Of a stretch of 64,000 nucleotides of DNA, positions 1-12,167 are shown in pieces. The notes beneath the pieces were generated by a model. It was not told where the DNA came from, did not search any database, and saw only the letters and a program-made list of their open reading frames with translations. The position numbers and the translations under genes were made by a program. Source of the DNA: Glandiceps talaboti (lineage: Eukaryota > Hemichordata > Enteropneusta > Spengelidae). Position 1 is the first letter of the stretch, and each line of letters starts with the position of its first letter. The stretch spans positions 15,579,563-15,643,562 of the forward strand of contig NC_135559.1 of the NCBI RefSeq assembly GCF_964340395.1. Direction: 5' to 3'.

Positions 1-862
1 TGAACTCGATCGCAGGTTTTATCTTACATAATATGCGGTCGAACGGAACTGTTACAAGCAATAAAATACTAATGTACGTATATGTCGATAATACAAATCT
101 ATATATTTTGTTACTTATTTCATGCATGTAACGGTTTGGAAAAGGTTGCATGTCGGATTTGTTTCAAATTATGACGGTGCCTGTTGATTCAAACATGAAA
201 TGTCACAATATACTAACCATAATCTAGGCAAAAATACTATTCTTTTAAACATATTCCAACTTCGGAAATTGTTACCTGACAGTGTACGTCATCTTTCTTG
301 TATATATTATATTGCAGAGGTTTATCCTGCGATATAATAACTGTAATGTTCATTCAGATTTAACCCTATCGGTCAAATGAAAAGCAACAATAAGTATTTA
401 TTTACAAATTAATATTTGTGTAATATATCAACAAAAATCAATGGAAAAACTCGGTAATAGCAATTATATCATCTTAATAATAGTTTAATATCATAAGCAT
501 GCAAGCAACATGTGACATGTGGCAGCGCATTTAGGAATTTCAAAGGAACCCGCAGGTTTTATCTTACGTAACATACGGTCGGACAGAAATGTTATAAGTA
601 GTAAAATACGAATGTACACATATGTCGATAATACACATCTGATCATATATTTTATTATTTATTTCATGCATGTAATAGTTTGGAAAAAGTTGCATGTCGA
701 TTTTGTTTCGAATTAAGATGTTGCCTGTTGATTCAAACATGAAACGTCACAATACAATGTACTATACATAAGACTGGCGAAAAAACCCAAAAAATTCTTT
801 GAAACATATTCCAAACTTGGAAATTGTTACCTGACAGTGTACGTAATCTTTCTTGTATATAC
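1..862. repeat. Diverged direct duplication (about 300 bp, two copies)
   Basis: Bases 10-308 and 550-862 are two copies of the same sequence in direct orientation. Both run from a shared CGCAGGTTTTATCTTAC to a shared TTGTTACCTGACAGTGTACGT. Substitutions and small indels are spread along the length, so the duplication is not recent. The 240 bases between the copies are AT-rich. The first copy starts at the window edge, so the unit may extend further left. No coding sequence is seen; the short reading frame at 519-716 lies inside copy 2 and is not conserved in copy 1. Confidence 0.8.
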
Positions 863-1190
863 TAGTACACTCTTTCAAATGACATGGGCAGACAAGAACA
901 GCTTACTCTCCCTGGAGATCATTTAATGTGATACTGTGTCATCCGTAAAATATACTTCCTGGTATGTATTGGTAAAATCTTTGACTTATAAACACGGCAG
1001 AGTTGGTTCTCAAGAATGAAATATGAGATGTCATGTGAGTGTGATGATCTGATCTGATCTCATCCATATCGTTATCACAGGAAGGGCCTCCCACTGAGTG
1101 ATATAGGTCTCTGGGCTTATCGTTCACCCGACTGTTTGCAGCCACTCACTCGGGTCACTTTTTCACACAAAAGACCACATTTGTGTTAAA
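863..1190. other. Noncoding stretch
   Basis: No gene is seen. The segment from about 900 to 1040 resembles 7,240-7,380: both have an ACTATA/ACTTTCTGGTATG-like core followed by TTCTCAAGAA. It may therefore be a fragment of a dispersed repeat. Confidence 0.4.
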
Positions 1191-1461
1191 AACCAGATTT
1201 AAACTGAATGCCTCCCGTAAGGGCAAAACCACACACAGACAGACAGATTGACAGACAACCCCCCCCCCCCCACACACACACACACACACATACCAAGCCG
1301 ACAAAAGCATAACATAACACTCCCTTTATACGGGAGGTAAAATTTGATTCAAATCAGGAGTGAAAAACCCAGAGAGTTGAGCAAGTCTAGGCTGAACACA
1401 GAGTTGTGGTAAGTTCTAATTCCTCTTATTACCTACCGTAAGGAGAGGTTATGGTATGGTT

Positions 1462-1564
1462 TGTGTGTGTGTGTATGTATGTATGTATGTATGTATGTAT
1501 GTATGTATGTATGTATGTATGTATGTATGTATGTATGTATAGATATCCTTGTGCACAGACAGAC

Positions 1565-1597
<33 letters not shown>

Positions 1598-1663
1598 CAT
1601 ACATACATACATACATACATACATACATACATACATACAAACATACATAAAAACATACATACA
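1462..1663. repeat. Palindromic microsatellite (TATG)n / (CATA)n
   Basis: (GT)n then (GTAT)n at 1462-1540 is followed, after a 28-base spacer, by (ACAT)n at 1569-1639 and degenerate units to 1663. The two tracts are reverse complements, so the strand can fold into a hairpin of about 70 bp. The long reading frames on both strands here (alternating Met-Tyr-Val-Cys or Tyr-Ile-His-Thr) are products of the 4-bp repeat, not genes. Confidence 0.9.
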
Positions 1664-1739
1664 TATATACAGCATCGATTTTAATGAACCTTTTCATCTT
1701 CCATATGCTAAACACAAGAGCATGAACATCCAATGAATT

Positions 1740-2345
1740 ATTTTCATATTTAATGTTTTTAGTAATTAGGTTATCACTATATCCTAAGAATGCACACTTA
1801 AAATTCAACATAATGTGGTAGGTACATTAAGCATAACAAAGAGCATATATGCTATAAAGCTTGTTGCTGTGGCTTATAGTTTTAATGAGTAACTTGCATA
1901 AATAAAGAGTTTTGGTATTTTTGTAATTGTGCTATATCTTAAGAATGCACACTTCACATTCAAAATAAATTGGCACATACATCAACCATAACCATAGTTT
2001 AGTAAATTGCATAATTAATAATTTTCATGAATTAAGTTATATCTAAAGAATGCGTACGTCAATGCGCAAAATTTGGTACATACATCAACCATAGTAAGCA
2101 TTCATATCCTATAAAGTCTCTCGGCATAGTATTTAGTTTTAATGCGTACTTTGCACGATCAATGTGTTTCGGTAATTAGGCTATATATTAAGAAAACAAG
2201 CTTCAAATTCAATATAATTTGACACAGACATGTACCATGACAAAGCACACATATCCTAAAAAGGCTGTTAGCACAGTTTTAAGTTTTAATGATTAATGTG
2301 TATAATTAATCATTTTCAGTAATTAGGCTATCTCTTAAGAATGAA
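1740..2345. repeat. Tandem array of about 110-160 bp units
   Basis: A motif close to TAATTAGGCTATATCTTAAG, followed by a stretch like TTCAAATTCAATATAATTTG, recurs near 1764, 1922, 2030, 2170 and 2318. Units are AT-rich and diverged. The same unit occurs singly at 57,745-57,900 and in reverse at 55,622-55,720, so the array belongs to a dispersed repeat family rather than being a unique satellite. Confidence 0.7.
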
Positions 2346-2385
2346 TTCCAACAATGTGTGTACGAGCAAAACCCTTACGGGAGGC

Positions 2386-3235
2386 AATCAGTATAACACT
2401 GGAATTGTATGTATGTGTTTAGTAACTGTTGCAACAGAGCAAACGTTACAGCTTGATTTTTACAATGCATATTTCAATTTAATATGTGTAAGATACCTGT
2501 AGAAATAAATTATACTAAATAGAATCACCGAAATCATATATATAAGAGCCGACTATGATGGGTATCTTTATGGGAAATAAATATGCATATAACCAGCTCC
2601 GGTTAACTTGTGGTAGTCTTTCTACACGGAAGGGTCCAGTAACGATATTCACCTTCCCATCAAACTCTATTATAGGAGACAAATGCCAAATCCAAGCCCA
2701 TACAAGAAGACAGAGCTAAGCTTGATAAAAACAGGGACGTATAAACTGATAAAAATCGACGCCACGCTCCGACTCCGTTTGGTGATAGAGGGCGCTCCGT
2801 CGCATAGCAACGATTCGAACCCGGTCTGACGTAATATTTATCCATGTAAAATCCGCTAGTGCTGAGGTAACAGTCACATACTGGCATCGTCGCGGTTGTA
2901 ATCAGGTCAGTTATACGTCTGGTTTGTGAAAAATACATGTATGTGCTTGTGATTTCCAGTTCACCATAATTAAATACTTTTTTTTTCTCAGATTAAATGT
3001 CTACAGCTTATGAATCTCGAAAACGATTACCCGACATGTACACTTTTTCTATATCACTCATATTAGAGAGAGAATAAAGATTGCCACCATTGGTTGGAAT
3101 ATTGGTGCAGACAGTATGATGAGGGGAAATGATTATTCACTGTATTGCTAAAAATCGATGTTCCATTGAACTCTTTTAAGTAATTTGTCTGTTTGAATAG
3201 TAACTTGCATGTACGTGAATATAACCTCAACGCTA
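2386..3235. other. Noncoding stretch upstream of the glycosyltransferase
   Basis: No gene is recognised. A 92-residue minus-strand frame at 2660-2938 contains a GATTCGAACCC-like string, which suggested a tRNA T-arm, but no cloverleaf forms. GC content rises locally at 2750-2830. The promoter and any 5' noncoding exon of the gene at 3307 could lie here, but I cannot place them. Confidence 0.4.
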
Positions 3236-3252
3236 CCCCCCTTACTTTGCAG
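3236..3252 (+). promoter_or_regulatory. Probable splice acceptor before the coding exon
   Basis: CCCCCCTTACTTTGCAG is a strong 3' splice site: a pyrimidine tract directly followed by CAG. It lies 55 bases before the ATG at 3307. This suggests the coding exon starts at about 3253 and that a 5' untranslated exon lies further upstream. Transcript data would be needed to confirm. Confidence 0.5.
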
Positions 3253-3306
3253 GATAGCATATAACACTACTGCACATAAAGTTGAATACCACCCGCAAAA
3301 AGCAGA

Positions 3307-4422
3307 ATGATAAGGTGCGGCAACCAACGACTGAGAGCGATAGTATTAATATCGTTGTGTGTTTTGATCATCTTTGGTTATATTCGTGTGAAGTTCTACG
3401 GTTCAGGTTTCACGATTAGCTTTGGTTTCACTACAAGTGACCAATGGCAGGCAGCAGTCGATACAGTAAACTACGAAAAGAAACCAACGAACTCGTTTGC
3501 GGATACAGTCAAAGACAAAATGACGACGTCACAGTCTGTTGGCAATAGCAGTAGGGTAACAACGAAGGCTTACACAAATACGACTACTCAAGCTAAGTTA
3601 TTGTACGAGCAGTATGGGTTTGTAATCACACAGTTTTTTAACTTGGGTTATCTTAACATCACAAAGAGTTGGATTTGTAATGTCGAGTGTCTTGGCATTC
3701 TTCCGATGACTCTGTTCATAGTAAGTGATGTGGAAACATTTCAGCGTGTGACAAAATGGAAACCGGGGTTAAATGTTGTACTTGAAATGTTTGGTTCCAC
3801 AGATAGTATGACCTTCGGAAACGTTGACTATTACAAATACGGACGATATCGGGTGAGGGTTATCAACGAACTCCTAAAAGATGGGATGTCAGTTTTTGAG
3901 ACTGAATCCGATGCCATATGGTTTGATAACCCCATTGGATACTTTCAGCAGTACAACAATACTGATCTGATCGTCATGCATAATTCATGTTCCAATTTAA
4001 AGCCGGACTATAACATTATAAATGGTGGCTTTATTTTTCTTACTCCAACGACGGAAACCCAATATGTATGGAATAAGTTAACTGAAGAACTTGGAGATAT
4101 AATGGATAAGTATGAAGAATCAGAAAATGACAAGAATATCAAAACCGAAGGCGGAGAACAATTTCTACTTGGCAAAATAGTCAACGAAAACCCAGTGACT
4201 ATGCAATGGTTACCAATGGAACATTTCATATGCGGACAATGGTATTCACAGGCGGATATTCGGGAGCATACCGACCCTATAGTTATTTTGAATAACTTCA
4301 TTAAGGGAAATGATGCTAAGGAAAGGCGTGCGAAGAAATGGGGCCATTGGTCGCTATCGGATGATGGTGTTTGTGAGACATGTCCGAAACATAATGAGAA
4401 GGAACACTTGAGCCAGATGTAA
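3307..4422 (+). CDS. Golgi-type glycosyltransferase, Nucleotid_trans family
   Basis: The 371-residue protein has a short basic N-terminus and one hydrophobic segment at about residues 10-26 (IVLISLCVLIIFGYI), the layout of a type II Golgi membrane enzyme. A Ser/Thr-rich stem follows (about 40-95), then a catalytic domain of the nucleotide-diphospho-sugar transferase type (PF03407-like). Recognisable family blocks are LGILPMTLFIVSD (129-141), ETESDAIWFDNP (198-209, the DxD-type metal/sugar-nucleotide site), NIINGGFIFLTP (236-247), EQFLLG (284-289) and a terminal KKWGHW (343-348). Several NxS/T sites are present. It probably transfers a sugar from a nucleotide donor onto glycans or glycoproteins; donor and acceptor cannot be told. 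The start is the first ATG after a splice acceptor, with A at -3. The reading frame is uninterrupted and length is normal for the family. The DxD is relaxed to ESD, so activity is not assured. Confidence 0.85.
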   Translation: MIRCGNQRLRAIVLISLCVLIIFGYIRVKFYGSGFTISFGFTTSDQWQAAVDTVNYEKKPTNSFADTVKDKMTTSQSVGNSSRVTTKAYTNTTTQAKLLYEQYGFVITQFFNLGYLNITKSWICNVECLGILPMTLFIVSDVETFQRVTKWKPGLNVVLEMFGSTDSMTFGNVDYYKYGRYRVRVINELLKDGMSVFETESDAIWFDNPIGYFQQYNNTDLIVMHNSCSNLKPDYNIINGGFIFLTPTTETQYVWNKLTEELGDIMDKYEESENDKNIKTEGGEQFLLGKIVNENPVTMQWLPMEHFICGQWYSQADIREHTDPIVILNNFIKGNDAKERRAKKWGHWSLSDDGVCETCPKHNEKEHLSQM

Positions 4423-4754
4423 CATAACACTCAACAGACAAAAGCCTGATAAGCCTATAAGGGGACTTGCCACTATGAGTCGCTAGGCGAGTAGTGACAA
4501 ACCCTTAGGTCACTTTGGTGCATTGTTTGGCTGAATGAAGTAAAAATATTGGGGAATAATATAATCATACTCCCTCAAGCATAATTTTTTTTAAATCGGG
4601 AAGAATAACGGTGACTTTGAATATTTTGACTAACAGAAACAGTGGATATAGAACTGAGGGTGTATATAATCCATATTTTCTGTTCAAAGACAATAACTTG
4701 GTTTGTGCGTGGTAAAATGTTGGTTAGCGAGGCACATTTATTAAATTTTGTAAC
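4423..4754. other. 3' flank of the glycosyltransferase
   Basis: No gene. A small hairpin-forming stretch lies at about 4468-4497 (CACTA...TCGCTAGGCGA...TAGTG). No canonical AATAAA was found directly after the stop codon. Confidence 0.4.
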
Positions 4755-4860
4755 TACCGACCCTATAGTTATTTTGAATAACTTCATCAAGGGAAATGAT
4801 GCTAAGGAAAGGCGTGCGAAGAAATGGGGCCATTGGTCGGTATCGGATGATGGTGTTTGT
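4755..4860 (+). pseudogene. Duplicated 3' fragment of the glycosyltransferase gene
   Basis: These 106 bases match 4269-4374 of the upstream gene with only two substitutions. The copy covers the codons for about residues 322-357 (DPIVILNNFIKG through DDGVC) and stops abruptly at TTTGT, before the last 14 codons. Frame is kept inside the fragment, but there is no catalytic domain. It could be a pseudogene scrap from a local duplication or an alternative terminal exon; the sequence before it (TTTTGTAACTACCGAC) lacks an obvious AG acceptor, so a scrap is more likely. Confidence 0.85.
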
Positions 4861-7215
4861 AACTTTCACATGTATGTTAACTAATTTTAGTTCCACGAAT
4901 CCGACTGTGTTTATCAGATCAGTAAACATTATACTATTGTTCATATGTAGTAGGGGATTTAATACATTTTAGACTCTTTGTTTTTATCCTTGAACTAGAA
5001 CTAAATTTTCTAGAAGTCCTCTTCCTCTTTACCATTGCAAATTGTGAGAATATTGGGGTTCTTTGTCATAATTTGGGTATACTATATACTACATACATAG
5101 TGTTTTTCATACAATGAGGAAAGTTAAGAACTGGCTACGACATTTTCTAAGAGGTTAAACTGTAAAGGCTTTCATTTTTCATTGTCCTTATATTAATTTA
5201 ACCATACACCATACCCTGAAACTGTAGTACCTATGTCAATATATCAATCAAATTAATGTGTAGTTCTGATTTGACGGGAGCTTAAAGTTTTTGGTATCAA
5301 ATCTATTGATGTTTGGGTCCGCATCCAAAATGTGCGCCCTCAACGACGGCCACGCTTTCAACCTGTTTCTGTACTGAGTATGGATAGTATTTTAACCATT
5401 TTCAGTCATTATTTTGTGGCTTTGTAATCGAAAAATGAGACGCCACTTACAACTAGTACAGTTTTAACATGGTGGCAGATTCTAAATCAAGCTTTCGCTC
5501 AAGATTTAGAATTTGCCACTACACTATCTACAGCTAAAATCGACCACTAATTAACAGATACAATGTCTTTTCCATAAGTAATTCACCAATTTTATTGAAT
5601 ATTTCTTTGAAAAAAAAATCCCAATTCCAGAAAATGTGAGTTTAACATATCCAGGGTACAATATTGACATATCGCTATCGGATGTATTTACGCTTGGAAA
5701 CAAATAACAATTGTGCATACACTGTCACGAGTGTGTCGCCTCCGTTAAGAGCCTCTATACATAAATTTTGTTACATGTATAGTTTCAGCAGCGAAAAAAA
5801 CTTCAACAGTTGTTAAGTACCACATTTCTGTCTTTAGCCGAGTTAAACGTGTGTATCGTGGGCTAATACTAACAAAAAAGACAAACATTAATATCTGGGT
5901 TGGACAAAAACTACTGTCGTCATATTCTGCTGTCTCCAAATGACATCGAGACCTTTTCGACTTTTTCGAGGTCAGAGATATACAATTATATTTTAGATTG
6001 CAAAGGATGTTCACATAGAAATACATATTATACCCCCGCTCGCCACAATCGGGATACACGAGATTTGTCTACAATTCACTCCATATAACACTCGCCTTCC
6101 ACTATATCATAATATCTGTCGCAAATTATACCAAAATCCCATGTATACCTGAGTACCTAGAGACGTTACAGTCCAATTCCCTAGACCGAGTCAAAGCTAT
6201 TAAATGAACTATCAAGATCAGTGAGCCTGATCACAAGGTTTCATGTTGAATAGACACGATAAAGATAACACACAAACATCACTTAAACTGTGTGGGCTCT
6301 GTGTTTAGTTAATAATATAAACAGTAACAGCATTCGCACTACTACATAAGGTTCTTGTTTGTGTTTTGGATTTTGTTTCAACGAGAGAAAGAGAGAACGT
6401 CAAACGTCATGATATATACGTGAAAATGTCATCAGAAAACATCTTTCTGGTTGGACAAAACACGTCAATTCCGAAGAACATAAACAGACATAAACAAAAT
6501 AATGGTCAAGCTTCAACGTTGAAGTTGAAGATATTGTGCATGGTCACAAAACTGAGAAAACTTTAGGAAATTTTGACGAAATATCCATCCCTCGTGATAC
6601 TATTTACGATCGTACATGAAATTACAAATTCATTCAACACTGCAAAGGTACTTACATTTTGCAATGGTATCGCCGGCGCGACTCGCAACTGAATGTAGGC
6701 CACTCACAACTGTGTACGCTAGCCTTACTACTACAGAACAGCTCGCAGTCGACCATCTAGTTTTATTAACATATTAAAGCATTTCTGAAACTTTTTAGAG
6801 AACTTACTCTAATGCCAATGTTGTACCGTGAAATAGTTATGGGAAGTTACACCAAAATCTGATGAAAATTGGCAATCTTTTAAACACATTTTTCGGAGCA
6901 GGCTGTCAGCAAACTGTATGCGATCTACATCAGAAGCACCAATTTGATATTGTATCACTTACATTGTAGTTTTCCTTGTGGTTACGTGAGGCTTTCCTAG
7001 GCTCAACGCACCATTTTTGTTTTTCGCGGATTGTATATATATTTAGCTATAATTACAAGTAATTGTTTGGAGATTTCAAAGAATCTGATAAGGTCTTTTG
7101 GCTGCTTGGTAGTAAGCTTTCATTTGAAATGTATTAAATTATGGGTATAACATCAAGGACATAAAGTTTCTTTTTTGAGACACACATTCTGCCCACCTCA
7201 GAGTGAACGCATTTA
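4861..7215. other. Long noncoding stretch
   Basis: I see no convincing exon in these 2.3 kb. It contains a strong hairpin at 5472-5519, an 8-A run near 5611 and short unconserved reading frames on both strands (for example 5745-6059 minus and 6366-6566 plus) without recognisable domains. Confidence 0.4.
5472..5519. repeat. Inverted repeat, 17-bp arms
   Basis: Arms 5472-5488 (GTGGCAGATTCTAAATC) and 5503-5519 pair with one mismatch around a 14-base loop. This could be a small palindromic transposon remnant or a structured RNA; no similar copy was noticed elsewhere in the window. Confidence 0.75.
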
Positions 7216-7241
7216 TGTGTGTGTGTGTGGGGGGGGGGGGG
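7216..7241. repeat. (GT)n-(G)13 run
   Basis: A GT dinucleotide run passes directly into 13 consecutive G at about 7229-7241. Confidence 0.9.
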
Positions 7242-7416
7242 CAATAGACTTATGGTGTCATCAGTCAATTTAGTATCATTTACTACAAAATATACTTTCT
7301 GGTATGGATAGAAAACGTTGGTATAACTATAACGGTAATCATGGAAACATCATAATTGATTCTCAAGAAAATGCTGCATATCCCTTATATGGAGAGACAA
7401 AATCGACCTACCAAAT

Positions 7417-8260
<844 letters not shown>

Positions 8261-8414
8261 TCAGTTCAGGTCAGTTCAGGTCAGGGCAGGGCTGGGCAGG
8301 GCAGTTCAGTTCAGTTCAGGTCAGGCCAGGTCAGGTCAGGTCAAGTCAGGTCAGTTTAGTTCAGTTCAGTTCAATTCAATTCAATTCAATTCATTTCAAT
8401 TCAAATAAGTTCAA
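8261..8414. repeat. Degenerate 5-bp minisatellite (TTCAG/GTCAG/TTCAA)
   Basis: The pentamer TCAGT/TCAGG is repeated about 30 times and grades from TTCAGGTCAG units at the left to TTCAA units at the right. Short tracts of the same CAGGTCAGGCCAGG flavour occur inside the repeat family at 14,955-14,990, 19,408-19,455 and 32,793-32,840 and, in reverse, at 16,420-16,450. Confidence 0.85.
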
Positions 8415-8784
8415 TTTAATACTATCTCAACAATGAAATGGGTTTTAAACAATTTATCTTGTTCTGTCTTTGATTATGTTTGTTATGTAGTTTTACAAAA
8501 TGTGATTCAATTATTTAACTATTTCTGTTAGATCTAAATTGTTTACCCTTTGAAGTGAATCCCTCTCTTCCAACCTCTCTCTGATATGAATTACCAAATA
8601 TGTTTATTGTTTTGTGTAGTGCAAGTATTTGATTTTCTCCCAATATTTGATACCGGCGAATGTCAGTCAACTCAAACAATTTCTGATTGGGTGAAATTGT
8701 TTTCTTTTTTTCATTTTCATAATTCTGTATAGAAGCTTCTTTCCCGTAAATCCTAGTTGAAATGTTTTGAAAATAGTTGTGTTA

Positions 8785-8785
8785 A

Positions 8786-8820
<35 letters not shown>
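8785..8820. repeat. (ATT)n microsatellite
   Basis: Twelve perfect ATT units. The Asn-rich minus-strand frame across it is not a gene. Confidence 0.95.
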
Positions 8821-8823
<3 letters not shown>

Positions 8824-9330
8824 CACGCAAGATATGATAAATCGGTTATTAACAAATCGATTATCACTGTCGTAACTGTTTGAATGTAATATGTGAATAG
8901 TGAATCTCAATAGGCACTTGTCAATGTTTCGTAATGCCAAACTTACGAACTCCTTATCTTTTTCCCTGAATGCCTCGCCCAATGTCAGCCCTCTTAACCC
9001 AGGGCCAGATTTTTTGCTAATTTGATAGAGCTTACAGAATGTTGTTGAATTGGCGAAAATGACGGTCCCTTAAATAAAATCAACATCGACGTTAACCCCT
9101 TTGACCAGTAACGTATCCATGAAGACGTAACAGTTATTGTTACAATATACTATGCCCATTACACTTCTTTACTAAGTATTTCCATGATTAACAACAAGCA
9201 ATTATGATACATTCAACATTCGGAGAAAAACAACATCAAATCTTGATTTTTTTATTCGCCGCCTTTGGTAGCATCAATAACCACCAGACATAATCGTTGT
9301 CACAGCTATTGCTTAAAGAAAGACTTAAAT
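8821..9330. other. Noncoding stretch
   Basis: No exon or recognisable repeat seen in this half kilobase. Confidence 0.35.
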
Positions 9331-9373
9331 ATTAGATTAGATTAGATTAGATTAGATTAGATTATATTAGATT
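9331..9373. repeat. (ATTAG)n pentanucleotide tract
   Basis: Seven ATTAG units followed by one ATTAT/ATTAG variant. It resembles TTAGG-type telomere repeats only superficially, because the unit is TTAGA. Confidence 0.9.
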
Positions 9374-9469
9374 CGTTGTTCTTGGCAACCCTGTTAGGCA
9401 TTAGGCAGGCACGGGTGAAACCTCGATTTTGTTATAGTAATGGCTGCTACGGTGTCCCCATAGATTTAC

Positions 9470-10450
9470 CATAACCTGAGTAGCCTTTCCACAAGTTTTG
9501 TTTTAAGTTAGGGATGCTTTTTTATTTCTCATTGACCTAACATATTTCGACAACTGCATGTTGGATGTGTCGGTGACTTGTAAGTTCCAATCTCTTTTTA
9601 TCCTTTTGTCTTCTATTTTAATTTTCCATCGTGAGAAAAGTGGAACCCCATTTCGTTATGCACAGAGAGACACCAAACTAGTAAAATATTGAGTTTGAAT
9701 AGGTTCTCGATTCTGTGGTAAGTGCAGACACGGCACCGTAGACAATATATGCCATAAAAAACAACTGTAGTGTCACTCTGTTTATATACTTACTAGGGGC
9801 CGGTCATTTTTAACTGTCTGGGGAGAGGGTCTGTGTTTTGAAGTTGATTATGAATGGTACCAATCTGACCCCACCTCCGATGACCAAAGCCCCTTATAAA
9901 GACCACATGTTCCATCTAAATTGCAACCCCCTTCCTCCCCGCGCATGTCGTGACACAATATAGATATAAACTATATATAGTCATACTATCATTTTGTTAA
10001 TATAAGACCATTTGAATGTCATTGACTCCAAGACTTGTCATTTAAAAACATAAATGAGTCTAGTAAAATTATCCTTTTCTCTGCTAAATATATCTGGAAT
10101 CTATCAAACATCATTTTTAGAGTATCTCAGTGCATAGCATAAATTCACCGTTGACACATTATATTCCGTTGATTCTATCAAACCTGGTCTACGCAAATTA
10201 AGCAAATGGTGACCGTAAGCAATATAAACTATCTTCTTTCTTCTACCTATGGTTCATAGACCTATTCTTGATATTATACACTGTTGTATGACATGTGCAG
10301 AATGAAGTGCAACTTTCTCTGTGTTGTATTCCTACACAATTTGCCTAATTTTCAATGATATATGGCTCGCATTAATACATCTTGTAGGCAATCCACAATC
10401 CTTCCATTTTTTCATTCAGAGCAAAATTTTATTTTGAGCATGACAAAATG
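9470..10450. repeat. Diverged direct repeat, copy 1
   Basis: This copy begins with ACCTGAGTAGCCTT and shares with 12,535-13,620 a collinear series of blocks: TTAGGGATGCTTTTTTATTTC, CATATTTCGACA, TTTTCCATCGTG, AACCCCATTTC, the GCCATAAAAA(C)AACTGTAGT stretch, and a GGCCGGTCATTTTTAACTG-like block ahead of a G run. Identity looks like 75-85% with indels. No coding potential is conserved between the two copies, so this is a noncoding segmental duplication or two insertions of one repeat family. Confidence 0.75.
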
Positions 10451-12130
10451 ATAGTCCAAATTCACGTTGCTACTACTTTGTTCACCGTTAAAGTTGTCGC
10501 TACCCTATTTCTCATTAATCTATTCTTTGACAAGACATAGAGAATGTTTACACCGGAAGAAAGTGATAATGAACACTATTATTAAAAATATTACCTAGTA
10601 AGTATAGTCAGAAGCAGAATATTAATGTTTTAAGTTAGAAAATGTGTCAGTAAGGGGCCGGGGAGGGGGGTTATATTCCTCTTAGATCACCATTTACCAA
10701 GAAGTAAGGCTTCAATTCACCATTCAACAGTATCTCCAGATATCCATTCACGTCCACCAAATATTAATATTAATGCAATTCACCATTCACCAGTACATCT
10801 TCTGTAAATTCACCAATATAAAACATACAATTTTGTCATAGTTTGACTAGCCTCACAATATTAACATTACGTACAGAATGTAGACCAGAGACCAATCTGT
10901 ATACATAGTGTTGAAGTGTTCAAGAAAAGTTTAATAACATCGTGACAGTAAAAGGTTAGTGCATCTGATTGTTGGTTGATCGGTTTAGTAAACGTAGCTA
11001 CGTACATGTAATATGTATATCGAAAATAACAACGTTAGCGGACCCCCCCCCCCCATATACACAATTTGGTGTTCTGTCATTCTGTTAACTGGTACATGGT
11101 TGGCCGATCGCGATAAATCTGTGATTTTTCAAGGCCATTCGTGTGAACCAAGAGCACTCTGTATTTAAAGGTTGAGATCAGAGAAAGTAAACACCGATGG
11201 TATTTCCATCATGACTAGGATGTGCATATTTTTTGTTTGTGACACGGGTCATTCAAAGAGAACTGGGTCAAAAGTCGCGACTAGCGTTTAGTCGACGTTA
11301 AATTCACAATTTTCATTCTCGCAAAATTATGTCATTCAAAATTCACGCGTTTAATCTATAAGATTTCACAATATCATTCGCTAATAACGCAATATTCACC
11401 ATTCGCGCGTATAGAAAAGATGCGCTCATCATTCACGCGTTAAAATATTAACCATTTACACGCAGGGTATAAATCATCCCCTTATAGTCTGGGTCAAATA
11501 ACCATATAGTCGTCAACAAACTTTGACCTGAACACAAACAAGAAATATGCAAATCATTGTTATCATGGAAATACCATTGCATCGAGTGACTATATATATT
11601 CACCAAGTACCTTTCAATCGCAGAACAAACAGACGCGAATGGCCAGTTTTCGTCATCCAACCGATAAGAGCCAGGATCGAAACTATCTAGTAGCTCAATT
11701 TGAGAAGACTTATGTGAAGTTGATAACAACACGTCTATGTATGTAATACAACAGGTCGACGTCAACATGAGCTAGAAGTACTACCCGACTGACCCATTGG
11801 AAATACGCGTTCACTTTTCCTCACGTTTTTGTTCCTAAAGCTCAATTCTGGCCAGTTTCACAATAATGAATGAATGTTATTGATGCAACAAACTTTAGTT
11901 GTTTTAGATTAAGTGCCTTTACCCGTTGCACATGGATCGTGCCCTACGTACTACATCATACATGCGGTCATAACCTTAACGTGACGGTGTACACATATAA
12001 ACATGTGTGTACGCGGCTGAAGTCGCGGTTGTTGGAAAAACAGATAATATCACACGTAAATTAACAGTTTTGAGAACTGATATAATGTTTGAGCGATCAA
12101 TTTCGAAGGTAATAAGAACGTTTATTCGAC
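10451..12130. other. Noncoding stretch with CATTCACGCGT-like motifs
   Basis: No gene is accepted. Between 10,690 and 10,800 the phrase ATTCACCATTC is repeated loosely. Between 11,330 and 11,450 the phrase CATTCACGCGT/CATTCGCGCGT occurs several times. A C14 run lies at about 11,041-11,054. A 106-residue minus-strand frame at 11,448-11,768 is of uncertain meaning and is discussed under rejected items. Confidence 0.4.
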
Positions 12131-12167
12131 GCCGAAACACGTCGTAATGGATGTCAAAGGTCACGCC

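Larger units (their letters stand above)
1191..2385. mobile_element. Non-autonomous TIR element, 1.2 kb
   Basis: A 14-bp perfect inverted repeat, GCCTCCCGTAAGGG at 1210-1223 and its complement at 2372-2385, brackets the region. Inside the left end come C and CA homopolymer/dinucleotide runs, then a TATG/CATA palindromic microsatellite, then a tandem array. The 22 bases at 1191-1212 (AACCAGATTT...GAATGCC) recur in the opposite orientation at 60,314-60,335, next to a similar GCCTnnnGGTAGGGG end, so this is the terminus of a dispersed family. There is no transposase. A target duplication is not convincing; AAT is present on both sides. A miniature or non-autonomous DNA transposon is the likeliest reading. 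Confidence 0.55.

Noticed and set aside
1433-1811. Several overlapping frames of 77-120 codons on both strands
   Set aside because: They consist of tetranucleotide-repeat translation (MYVC, YIHT).
2790-2835. tRNA T-arm-like string GATTCGAACCC
   Set aside because: On neither strand do an acceptor stem, D-arm and anticodon arm form around it.
4008-4430. 140-codon minus-strand frame
   Set aside because: Antisense shadow of the glycosyltransferase.
9331-9373. Interstitial telomere repeat
   Set aside because: The unit is TTAGA, not TTAGG or TTAGGG, and the tract is only seven to eight units long.
11448-11768. 106-residue minus-strand frame (QIELLDSFDPGSYRLDDENW)
   Set aside because: Composition looks protein-like and a possible donor (GAAAG|GTACTT) exists, but no domain, partner exon or clear acceptor could be identified.
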